Origin: Bactericera cockerelli
Lineage: Eukaryota; Arthropoda; Insecta; Hemiptera; Triozidae
NCBI GenBank assembly: GCA_024516035.1
Contig: CM044961.1
Location: 12,171,198-12,235,197 of the forward strand
DNA: 64,000 nt
Direction of reading: 5' to 3'
The notes under the pieces were generated by a model. That model saw only the letters and a program-made list of their open reading frames with translations, was not told where the DNA came from and ran no database searches. This document shows, piece by piece, positions 1 through 12,800 of this stretch; positions within the stretch are counted from its first letter, which is position 1, and each line of letters starts with the position of its first letter. A program made the translations under genes and the position numbers.

Positions 1-240
1 GCATAAGTGGTAAATTATTTATCACTTGAGACTGGTAATACAATTGTTGATCCAAAAAGTAAAATCCAATTGCTTAGAATTTTTCTTCTTTATCTAATAC
101 CAATTTGAAAATATGATCACATCATACTGTTATCAAAATTGCTCAAAAAGAGTGTTTATAAAACAGTATTAAGAGTATCAGTATGTGGCACTTGTGCAGT
201 GTTCTGGCAGACTATGGAAAATTTTTGTCCCGGTAGCACA

Positions 241-440
241 GTCTGTCCTGGTAGCTCAGTAGTAAAGGCAACACTCAGTGAATCCAGAGATCATGAATTT
301 GAAATCCATCCGGGACATGACAAGTTATCCTCCCTTTTGGGATTTTTACCACATAATAATATGTCTTGGGATTACTGCTGGAAAAATGGCACTTTGATAG
401 TCCTTATCAGGCAGTATAAATAAGGTGATATTATTATTCA
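241..440 (+). repeat. tRNA-derived SINE, family B (diverged copy)
   Basis: A diverged copy of the element at 8861-9064, with tail GATATTATTATT. It ends 31 bp before RRM1 E1. Bases 1-240 hold no exon that I can recognise. Confidence 0.7.
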
Positions 441-471
441 TTAATTATCTTCATAAAAAAAATATTTTCAG

Positions 472-3400
472 ACTGAAATCACTCTCAAAGTTATCAAAGG
501 TCTCTACCCAGGAGTCACAACTGTTCAGCTAGACAACCTGGCTGCAGAGACTGCTGCCTCAATGACCACTAAGCATCCTGACTATGCTGTTCTTGCTGCC
601 AGAATTGCTGTGTCCAATCTTCACAAGGAAACCAAGAAGACTTTTAGTGGTACGGTTCATTTCATTTTCACCAAGTTTTCATAGTCCAACAAATTACAAT
701 CTGTATTACTATTACACTCTAAAGTAATCATAATTAATAGTCACTTGCAATAATAATATGAGGGTTTTCCTTGAAGCTTTATTTATTTTGATAGCATTGA
801 ATATTATAGTAAGTATTTTTCTTCCACCCAAGTAAACCAATTTTTTATGACTCACTAATTTCAGTATTGAACTTGATTCCCAGAGGTCATCAAAGAAATC
901 TAATCAATGTTGAAAAAAACTGCTATCTTCAAGAGAAACACTATTTCCAGGGTTTTTTGAGATTTTGTTGAACTTTGTTTATTTTCATAACATTACATAA
1001 AACAAGTATTTTTCAACTTCATTTCCAGAGGTCATTGAAGAGCTCTACACAATGGTGAACAAAGCAACTGGCAAGAGGAACCCAATGATTTCAGATCAAC
1101 ATTACAAGATTATCATGGCTAATGCTGACCGACTCAACTCTGCCATAATCTATGACAGAGACTTCAACTACAACTATTTTGGATTCAAGGTAAAAATTAA
1201 ACTTAAAAATCTAAAAATGAAATTCCAATTTGATATGTACCTACTATGTGTAATAAAAGACCATAGTTCATTAAAATCATATAAAATAAGGGCCAAGTTT
1301 CTACTTAAAATCTAAAATTAGAAGTTCTGTCTACTACATTTTTTTCAGAATGAATTCACACCCTTGTGTATTCTATTATTCTTTTTTCACTTCAGACACT
1401 TGTCCATCTATATTATTAGGTATATATAATTTTTTCTCATTACATCTCCTCACACTATTCAATTTATTCTTCTTCAACTTAGTTTTTTTTTTTTTTTTTT
1501 TTTTTGTCATATCAAAAAAAATCTGGGAACCTATATTTTAAAGAAATACTCATTTAGAATAGAATAGAATAGAATATACCTTGTTTATACTGCCGAGGTA
1601 AGACTGAAAAGTCCCTTTACTTCAGCAGTCAAACAGGTCTTATATATTTTATTGGATAAATATATATTTTATAAGATAAAATATTCAGCGCCTTTTTTTA
1701 ATTTTCCCCAGACACTGGAGCGCTCCTACCTGATGAAGATCAACGGTCGGGTGGTAGAGCGTCCACAGCACATGCTCATGCGTGTATCAGTGGGTATCCA
1801 TGGGGAGGACATAGACTCTGCCATAGAGACGTACAATCTGCTGTCAGAGAAGTACTTCACACATGCCTCCCCCACGCTGTTCGGAGCTGCTACTCCTCGA
1901 CCTCAGCTGTCCAGGTTAGTATGAATTTTTCTCAGCTGTCCAGGTTAGTATGGATTTTTTCTCAGCTGTCCAGGTTAGTATGGATTTTTTCTCAGTTGTC
2001 CAGGTTAGTATGGATTTTTTCTCAGCTGTCCAGGTTAGTATGGATTTCTTCTCAGCTGTCCAGGTTAGTATGGATTTTTTCTCAGCTGTCCAGGTTAGTA
2101 TGGATTTTTTCTCAGCTGTCCAGGTTAGTATGGATTTTTTCTCAGCTGTCCAGGTTAGTATGAATTTTTTCTCAGCTGTCCAGGTTAGTATGGATTTTTT
2201 CTCAGTTGTCCAGGTTAGTATGGATTTTTTCTCAGTTGTCCAGGTTAGTATGGATTTCTTCTCAGCTGTCCAGGTTAGTATGGATTTTTTCTCAGTTGTC
2301 CAGGTTAGTATGGATTTTTTTCTCAGTTGTCCAGGTTAGTATGGATTTCTTCTCAGCTGTCCAGGTTAGTATGGATTTTTTCTCAGCTGTCCAGGTTAGT
2401 ATGGATTTTTTCTCAGCTGTCCAGGTTAGTATGGATTTTTTCTCAGTTGTCCAGGTTAGTATGGATTTTTTCTCAGTTGTCCAGGTTAGTATGGATTTCT
2501 TCTCAGCTGTCCAGGTTAGTATGGATTTTTTCTCAGTTGTCCAGGTTAGTATAGATTTTTTCTTAGTTGTCCAGGTTAGTATGGATTTTTAACTGTATTT
2601 GTGTCTAAAAGAGAATTGACTGATAATCACTAATAAAACAGACTGATTATAAGTGATGGTGACCAGCCAACTTAATAAAAAAAATTGGCTTGTTCTGAAC
2701 CACATGTCCAGGTTAGTATGAATTTTTTCTCAGCTGTCCAGGTTAGTATGGATTTTTTCTCAGTTGTCCAGGTTAGTATGGATTTTTTCTCAGTTGTCCA
2801 GGTTAGTATGGATTTTTTTCTCAGCTGTCCAGGTTAGTATGGATTTCTTCTCAGCTGTCCAGGTTAGTATGGATTTTTTCTCAGCTGTCCAGGTTAGTAT
2901 GGATTTTTTCTCAGCTGTCCAGGTTAGTATGGATTTTTTCTCAGCTGTCCAGGTTAGTATGAATTTTTTCTCAGCTGTCCAGGTTAGTATGGATTTTTTC
3001 TCAGTTGTCCAGGTTAGTATGGATTTTTTCTCAGTTGTCCAGGTTAGTATGGATTTCTTCTCAGCTGTCCAGGTTAGTATGGATTTTTTCTCAGTTGTCC
3101 AGGTTAGTATGGATTTTTTCTCAGTTGTCCAGGTTAGTATGGATTTCTTCTCAGCTGTCCAGGTTAGTATGGATTTTTTCTCAGCTGTCCAGGTTAGTAT
3201 GGATTTTTTCTCAGCTGTCCAGGTTAGTATGGATTTTTTCTCAGTTGTCCAGGTTAGTATGGATTTTTTCTCAGTTGTCCAGGTTAGTATGGGTTTCTTC
3301 TTAGCTGTCCAGGTTAGCATGGATTTTTTCTCAGTTGTCCAGGTTAGTATAGATTTTTTCTTAGTTGTCCAGGTTAGTATGGATTTTTAACTGTATTTGT

Positions 3401-5588
3401 GTCTAAAAGAGAATTGACTGATAATCACTAATAAAACAGACTGATTATAAGTGATGGTGACCAGCCAACTTAATAAGAAAAATTGGCTTGTTCTGAACCA
3501 CATAAATTACCATGTGGTTCAGAACGAAGATTTCTATATGAAGTTTTCTATTTGTAAAAACTAAATAAAGCATTTGGATTTAACCATCATGAGAACTTGG
3601 GATTTTTCTTTATAAGTCATTAAACAAACCCTTGGAAAATTGCAAGCTAGCCTGGCTTATTAGGGATGACTAGTTTGTTCTCTGTTTATAGTCCTCTAGC
3701 GAGACACTGGTCTTCTCCCTGTTTAACGTCCCCCAGCCAAACTATATCATTGCTTACATGTAGACTGTATGGATATCATTGCTTACGTATCATTCTGTTG
3801 ACAGCTGTTTCCTGCTAGCTATGAAGGACGACAGTATCGAGGGTATCCTAGCCACGTTCACGAACTGTGGTCTCATCAGCAAGTCTGCCGGAGGCATAGG
3901 GCTCAACGTGCACAATATTCGCGCCGCAGGTTAGTGTTACAAATTTTACTCTCTTTTTGAGAGGAAACATTTCAGTGCATTTTTGGGAGAAATTCCAAAA
4001 ACTGGAAGTTTCGACGAATTGTTTTATGTTTAATAAATATATTGACATTAAAATTGTAAAAAAAAACGTCCAGAAATACGAAGAAAAAAAAAAATGAAAT
4101 CGGAGCACAAAAATATTTATTTTTACAAAAACAAACATAATACTCCTGATTTCTAATATTAGAAATTTCTCGGAAGTAAAATCAGTGCATTGTTTAGTGT
4201 TTCTTTCAGATCATTTCTCCTTTCATTATTTTCATTTATTCTTCATATTTTAAAAGCTGTTATAATAATTAAGTCAAGTTAAAGTATGATTTCTTTGTGG
4301 TGAAGCACAAGGTCTCTTCATTTTTTTTGTGGGTAGTGCAGCATTACCAAGAGCCTCCTCTAATTTTCCAAATTATTTTACATTTATTTTTATTCTCTGG
4401 TAATGCTAAACTACTCATTTTTCCTCACGAGGTATGAGTAAACCCTGGACATCCAATTTCAGAGCAGAAAAATTCTACGCCGCTGGGAATCGAACCCAGG
4501 TCAGCGTGCGTGCAAGCTTAGTGCACTCGTCCACGGTGACTTTCTGTTATAATAGTTATTATTAATGTAATTATTTAATACGAATCGACCTCAGTAGCTT
4601 GATCGATAAGGCTAACAAAATATTAAAGAGTGCCGTGCGATGGATGTACGTCTATACGGCGATTAAGTATTTTTTTTTAACGGCTTTTCAAACGTGGTAT
4701 CATAAAAAAAGATAACCGACCTCAGTATCTTGATCGATAAGGCGGCGGACTTGTAACCTGGAGGTCGGTGGTTCAAGTCCCGGTTTCAGCAAAGATTTAG
4801 TAAAGCGAGTGTTAGTAGATGTGACATCGCGAAAGTGATTAACACATGTATGATAACTTTTTTTTTTACTTCTAATTATTTAAAACGTGTATAATGCTTG
4901 AATCATAGCGATGCTTGAATTATGAAAAAGTACATATACAAACAAAGGTAAGGAGGAAGTGATTTTTGGATTTGTCTAAGGTTCACTCTTTCCCGCTGTG
5001 ATTTAATTCCAGGTTCCTACATAGCGGGTACTGGAGGTCACAGCAATGGACTAGTGCCCATGCTGCGTATGTTCAATGCAGAGGCTCAGTATGTGGACCA
5101 GGGAGGAAACAAGGTGAGATATGTTTAATAATGTCAATGGAAATGCCAAAAGTCTGCCCCAACCGGGAGTCGAACTCGGGAACTCTGGACTACGGGCAGT
5201 AGTCACAACCATTACGCCACGGAGGCTGGCTAATTTAACTGTGAAACACAAACAAATGTTCGGCATAATTGTCATGCCCTGCTATTTTTTTAAATTTAGC
5301 AGTCACTCAGCTAAATTATTTGAGTAGAACTAAACACCAAATCTTCCTGTGAGTCCACTGTACTAACCACTTAGATAGACAGTTAGTTTCATTCAAATTT
5401 ACCTAGTTCGACTGAATAAGACTACAATTCAAATTATGGGATGTTAAAAAACATATACAGTTGAACCTGGATATATGAGTACTCGATGGACTTGAATTTT
5501 TTTCTTTTATATCCAGTTCTCTCTCACAAAGAGGTTATTTTCCCTTGTAGAAATGTAAATTTGAAATGTAAATCAACAACAATAACAA

Positions 5589-5620
<32 letters not shown>

Positions 5621-6798
5621 CTTAGGAATATGTAAAAAAAAAAAAAAAAAAAATAAAGTACATTAATAATTTTGTGTTCGTTTTTGTAAAAAAAAAATTT
5701 TTTTTGCTCAGATTTTTTTTTAATTACAATATTTTTGTAATCCGGGGCGAAGTTTTAATTTTTATCTATTTACCAAATATATTATGTAAAATTTAAGTAT
5801 GTATATTTTATCACAATTTTGTAGATATACCCTATCTTACACGTAAATACAATAGTATTATTATTGCGTGTATATGCATAAAAAAAGTTAATTCTCTGCC
5901 ACTTAACCCCGTTCTTAACTCTTCCTCTTCCCCACAGAGGCCGGGCGCGTTCGCCATCTACCTGGAGCCCTGGCACGGGGACATCTTCGACTTTCTGGAC
6001 CTGAAGAAGAACACCGGCAAGGAGGAGTTCCGCGCGCGCGACCTGTTCTATTATTATTATTATTATTATTATTGATGTATTTCACAGATCTAGTCTGGTT
6101 CTGAGGTATCATAATACATCCAAGGATTATCCTAATCCCTCAGGATATATTTATGTATGACTATGTTGTTCTTCGTATAATGTGGGCTGTTGCTAGGATG
6201 ACAGATTTTTGTAGGGTGTTCGTGATCATATTCTGGTTGCTGTTTCCTGGGATGTTTCTCAAATTTTCAGCAAGGTTTTTTACCAACTGTTCCAGTCGCT
6301 CCTATGATTACTGGTATTATTTGTGCTTTAACATTCCACATCTTCTGAATTTCAATCTGAAGATCCTTATATTTCAGTTTTTTTCTCCGCTTCTTTTTCT
6401 CTTATATTATTGTCATTGGGTACTGCTACGTCAATTATATAACATTGTTTGTTCTTTAGATCTTTGATTACTATGTCAGGTTTGTTTGCCATAATTGTTC
6501 GATCAGTTCGTATTTGTTGGTCCCACATTACAATGACATTTCCATCTGGACTTCTCTCCTTATTATTATTATTATCATAGTTATATATTTTATTTTGATA
6601 CATCATCATCTTCTCGTTTTTAATCCAAGTTTGGAAACCTCAGGATTATTATTATTATATTATTATTATTATTCCCCTCCTCCACAGAGGCCGGGCGCGT
6701 TCGCCATCTACCTGGAGCCCTGGCACGGGGACATCTTCGACTTCCTGGACCTGAAGAAGAACACCGGCAAGGAGGAGTTCCGCGCGCGCGACCTGTTC

Positions 6799-6833
<35 letters not shown>

Positions 6834-9800
6834 TATTCCCCTTCCCCACAGAGGCCGGGCGCGTTCGCCATCTACCTGGAGCCCTGGCACGGGGACATCT
6901 TCGACTTCCTGGACCTGAAGAAGAACACCGGCAAGGAGGAGTTCCGCGCGCGCGACCTGTTTCTACGCCCTCTGGATCCCGGACGAGTTCATGCGGCGCG
7001 TCGAAAGCGACGGCACCTGGAGTCTGATGTGCCCCAACTCCTGCCCCGGCCTGGCCGACTGCTGGGGAGACAAGTTCGATGCGCTCTATCGAGGATACGA
7101 GGCGGAAGGTGAGAGTAGAACCTCGGTCGGCAATTAGCGGACCGCGGTCCAAATCCGGACCGCGATGCCCGCGAACAAAATTCGAGGCCCGAAAAGAAAA
7201 TCTGTTTCCTCCTTACAAATTAAAAGAATTTATATTTTGCCCCTAAAACACGTGATTTTGTCATTTTCCTGGTGGGGGAGTGACTGATGGTTTTTCTTCA
7301 TCCGGACCGCGTAAATTTTTCTCATTGTAAATCTGGACCCCAACAGGATTTAACTGCCGACCCCTGAACTCTATAAATAAATATTCTTCTTAAACTGGGT
7401 TTAATGTCACTTTCAACTGTATGGTCATATCACGACGGGCGTGTTACCCTCCATTCGCAGGAAACTCACAAACCTGCTACCCACTTTAACATCACCCAGC
7501 CTGGGTTGGCCCGGAATGTCAGCATCACGTAGTCTTCATTTCGCTGAACGTTGCTTAACTTTGGTGATCCTACGCCATTGACGATGGCTAAAGTAAATAT
7601 CGAAGTTTGGTACCTGAGAACTATTGTGTACGTTGGTCTCATCTAGTATCAAAGGTCTGTATGGAGACTGATAACTAACAAGCACTAAGAAAACCTTAAT
7701 AAATAGTGAGCCAAAAAAACTAACGGTTATAACTCCCTTATAATTGAAGTATAGTATATTAATTTTACGATTCAATTATGGAATTTTTCAATTCTAAGGG
7801 ACCATATTGTAGCAGTGTCGGATCAAATCAAATAACCTATTTTTTAGTACATTTAACCCAATTTATTAATAATCAGCTATGCCTAACTGATGAGTTCAAA
7901 TAAAAACGAAACGATTGTCTCAAGCTGCTTGGGGTTGAATATCACATATATAAATTGTAGTGATGAAAATTGGGCTAAATGTACTTAAAAAAAAAAAAAA
8001 ACAATACATTTGATTTGATATTAAATTTATTATTTTACAGGCAAATTTATCCGTCAAGTGCCCGCCAGAAAGTTGTGGTTTGCCATTCTGGATTCTCAAA
8101 TAGAAACAGGAACCCCCTACATGCTCTACAAGGACTCATGTAATCGAAAGTCAAACCAGCAGAACCTTGGTAAGATCATTACCGTGCACTAGTGGTCAAG
8201 TGGTTAACGCGCTAGTCTTGGTAATCCAGGTAGCGTAGGGATCCGTTGGTTCGAATCCCACCCAGTGCATGAATTTTTCCTCATTGATTTGAGTTTGTGA
8301 CCACATAATAATAAGACTCTGAGGGTTCAGTGGTAGAAAATTCCACATGTGAACATTATTATATGTGTATCTCACCCTTAGCTAAGTTTTTTTTTTTTTT
8401 TAGAACAGTCCCTTTTAGGCCAAGATCAGTTATAAATTTGAAACAGCCTAAAAATATCATAGACAACTTAGTGTGTATCGCTAGAGATACACATTGCGCA
8501 GGTAAGACGTCATCTTGATATGTATCGCTGGAGATACACACGGTGCAGGCGGGACCAGGTAGTGTGTATCGCTAAAGATACACATGGCGGTGAGAGTGTT
8601 TTTTTTTTAAACTAAAGTCTACACTGTTACCCGATTCACACAAGATGCACAAAAGTGTCACTAAATAACAGCAATAAGTGACGTGAGAGAACAATCATTA
8701 CTGATTTGTCTTATTAAATAAGGACATGGCTTTGATGATAGGAGATTTATGCATTTATGTTTTATTAGGAATTATGAATTGCCTTGTAGCTGCAGATCTT
8801 AGTCTGGAGTCGATATATCTCTGAGTGTTAATGGATTTTCACATCCTCTGTTCAGAGTCTGTCCCGGTAGCTCAGTGGTAAAGGCGGCACTCTGTGAATC
8901 CAGAGAATCCAGAGGTCGTGGGTTCGAAACCCAGCCGGGACATGACAAGTTATCCTCCCATTTGGGATTTTTACCACATAATAATATGTCTTACTGCTGG
9001 AATAATGGGACTTTAATAGTCCTAATCGGGCAGTATAAATAAGGCGATATTATTATTATTATTATCCTCTCCTCAGGCACCATCAAGTGCAGTAACTTGT
9101 GCACGGAGATAGTAGAGTACACCTCCGCAGATGAGGTGGCGGTGTGCAATCTCGCCTCCATAGCTCTGAACATGTTCATCAACCCCGCAGACAAGAGCTA
9201 CAATTTCGCCAAACTGAAAGAGGTAAGTAAATATTTTTTTTTTATGAGTGTATAATATTTTTTATCAGTGTATTTTTATCAGTAAATAAATGTGTTTCTT
9301 TGTGTTGTTATATTAAGACGCACTAAGTGTACCGCAGAATTACAGGATTTTCCATTATCTTTAATATCTTTTTTTATCAAAATTGTACCAACTTGAAAAA
9401 TACGCGCAGAATATTTTCACCACCATGACTAGTAAGACCAATATCGCTCAGAATTATCCATTGTATAGATGCATGACATTATGCAACATAATAAATGTGT
9501 TTCTTTGTGTTATTTTATCACAATTTTAGTGGGTAGCGCAGAATCAAAGGACTTTTCCATATCTTTAATATCCCAATAACTTATTTTTGCCTATAATTCC
9601 GCCACTGGTCGCTGCTTACATTAAAGCAGCTACTCAATTTTCCTCACGAGGTATGAGTGGACCCCGAACACCCAAGTACAGAGCAGAAAAAATCCTGCTC
9701 CGCTGGGAATCGAACCCAGGTCACCGTGCGTGCAATGCCAAGCGCGCTAACTCACTCTGCCACAGTGACTACTTCTTATGCAACATCTTAGCAAATCCTC

Positions 9801-12800
9801 CCTACAGTATTAATGTTCTTCTTGAGACTCCAATTTCATCACCAAAAATCAAACTTCAGGACCTTGTTTCCATCCGCGAGACCGCACCTTTAGAATTATA
9901 AATAGTTTTTTTTTGTTGAAAAAGATAGGGTAATTGTGAAAAATGGGTAGTTCCCGTCATAAATTTAATATTAATAAATAAAAAAAAATGGTTAGCGTTA
10001 GCCCAAAACTGTTAGCGTAATAGAACATCCTGTCTCGAGCCAACAGTAAACAAAGTTCAGAAGAAGACTGAATTATAAAACAGAAACAGAATTAAATTTA
10101 AGATAATCCAGACTTTCCTTCAAGGCTATAGTGCGCTGTGATTGGTTCAAACTCTGACTTGAGGGAGGGTCTAACTTATCTTAAATTTAATCCTGTTTCA
10201 TAATTCGGACTAAATATCACCTGGCAGATAGCTAATATTTATTTATTTATTTAAATCACAAACGGGCGCACCCTGTACTAACTAAATTACAATATTTACC
10301 CTAACTAATAGGCATTAAAAAATATAATAATTAATATTACCTTAACTTAACTTACACTAACTATCAAATTGCACTAAAACTAACAAGTAAAATCTTATCT
10401 AACAAGTAAAACAAGTTATCTTCTCCTCATTTATTATTTGTTTCTAGAATAAGTAAATATTATATTATATCAAGTTAGTTTTAAGACTAGATTTAAGAAA
10501 ATTGTATACACCGTAAGGTAAACTAACAATAAAAATAAAATTAATTAACCATTACAAAATAGTGGTGATGATTTCATTTCCGGTAAAAAATTTCCTAACA
10601 ACTTCTTTTTTCTCCTCTAGGTGTCTAAAATAGTGACCAGGAATCTGAACAAGATCATTGATGTCAACTTCTACCCTGTCGTGGAGGCCAAGAACTCGAA
10701 TGAAAGAAATCGCCCCATTGGTAATTCATGTATTTGTTTACTTTGTTTTTTATTATTATTATTTTTTTAATCTGTTTTCACGCAACAATAATGCTGCAAT
10801 TACGTAAACATGTTTGAGGGACACTGCTTACAGACTAAAGACCTATATCCAGGCCCTCCCTACATCTTTGTTTAAATTGTTCCAAAGTGTGATCGAGATC
10901 CAAATTTACACTGTTACAATAAATTATTAAATATTATTAGAGAGGAGTGTAATTTACTTGTTCTGTAGTGTAATTTTCTTTCAGCCAAATACGTATTCAT
11001 CTTCGATTTATTACTATCTGACCTGGTTGCAGGGTTTTCAGTATAACCCTTACAATTTACTGAAAACCTTACTATGAGCGCACGAATAGCTCAGTGGTTA
11101 AGCGTTCGCACGCCATACGGAAGGTCCCGGGTTCGAATCCCCGCGCCGACAAAAATTTGTATTCAAAATTTGGTTACAGTTGTTTGTTAGGGATACCTTC
11201 CGGTGCGCTCGTGTTGACCCAGCACCTAATGGGAAGTATTGTGTCACTTCTTGCCCATCAGAGGGGAGGCATACTACGGGATGGGCAGGCTGCAACACAG
11301 ACCACAAGCGTCTAAAAAAGGCTGTACTTACTTTGCGTGTCCATGATGGTTGTGTCATGGTGGTGGAAGGGTTGATGGGTATTAATCCCTATGGACGCCC
11401 AGAAGCAAATTTCCGTGACCTGTGTGTGGTGTATTGTGTAGTGTTGTTTATGTATAAAAAAACGAGTAAAAATGTTTCTTAAAATTCAGAATTAGGAACT
11501 TTCAATTTTGATGTTCTCTGCTTTGGCTGTGAAACACTCATTAAAAAGAAAATTAACACTACGACCTAATTAGATCTATTGTATCCATTTTCGATATAAC
11601 TGGAATCTCAATTTCACTCATCTGTACTTCCGATCACAAACTTTGATATTTAATTCGAAAAAACCCGTGTTTCCCTCTCATAACCTTTCCGTTCCTTTTC
11701 TGTTTTTCGTTTTTATTTGTGTTTATATATTTTTATTTTTTCTTTTCTAGTTCTCAAATTATTTAAATGCTCTTTGTTCCTACCTAGTAAACCTATTTTA
11801 ATTTATAACTTAGATTTAATTTAATTTGTTAATTAGCATGTAAGTTTGTACACATACAGTATGTATCCTTTAGTACAATAAAATTTAGTGGAAGAGATTG
11901 CCATAGGCAATAACCCTTTAGTTAGGACTTATGTTTCAAATATTTTCTATTCTTCTTCATTTTTATTGTATATATTGTTTTTTTCATTTTTTCACTGTTA
12001 AAATTATTATTTATATGTACATACTGTCCTTTTGTATCTAATAAAGAATTGTATAATAATAATAATAATAAAATTGACATTGAAACCCTGATCTGATTTT
12101 CCCCAGGTATCGGTGTGCAGGGCCTGGCGGATCTGTTCATTCAGATGCGTCTCCCGTTCGACTCGAACGAGAGCCGCCTCCTCAACAAGCAGATCTTCGA
12201 GACCATCTACTACGGCGCCCTGGAGGCTAGCTGCGAACTTGCGGCGCGGGACGGGGTGTACAAAACCTACGAGGGGAGCCCGGTCAGCAAAGGTATGTTG
12301 TTGCTACCTTTTTGCGGGAAGCAAAGACATTGGGCCCGGTCAGCAAAGGTATGTTGTTGCTATCTTTTTAGTCGAGGGAGAGACATTGGGCCCGGTCAGC
12401 AAAGGTATGTTGTTGCTATCTTTTTAGTCGAGGGAGAGACATTGGGCCCGGTCAGCAAAGGTATGTTGTTGCTATCTTTTTGCGGGAAGCAAAGACATTG
12501 GGCCCGGTCAGCAAAGGTATGTTGTTGCCATCTTTTTGCGGGAAGCAAAGACATTGGGCCCGGTCAGCAAAGGTATGTTGTTGCCATCTTTTTTCGGGAA
12601 GCAAAGACATTGGGCCCGGTCAGCAAAGGTATGTTGTTGCTATCTTTTTAGTCGAGGGAGAGACATTGGGCCCGGTCAGCAAAGGTATGTTGTTGCTATC
12701 TTTTTAGTCAAGGGGAGACATTGGGCCCGGTCAGCAAAGGTATGTTGTTGCTATCTTTTTGCGGGAAGCAAAGACATTGGGCCCGGTCAGCAAAGGTATG

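Noticed and set aside
1921..3390. Open frames of 75-208 codons on both strands with 10-residue repeats
   Set aside because: They arise because the 30-bp repeat unit is a multiple of three and lacks stops; they do not have independent coding evidence.
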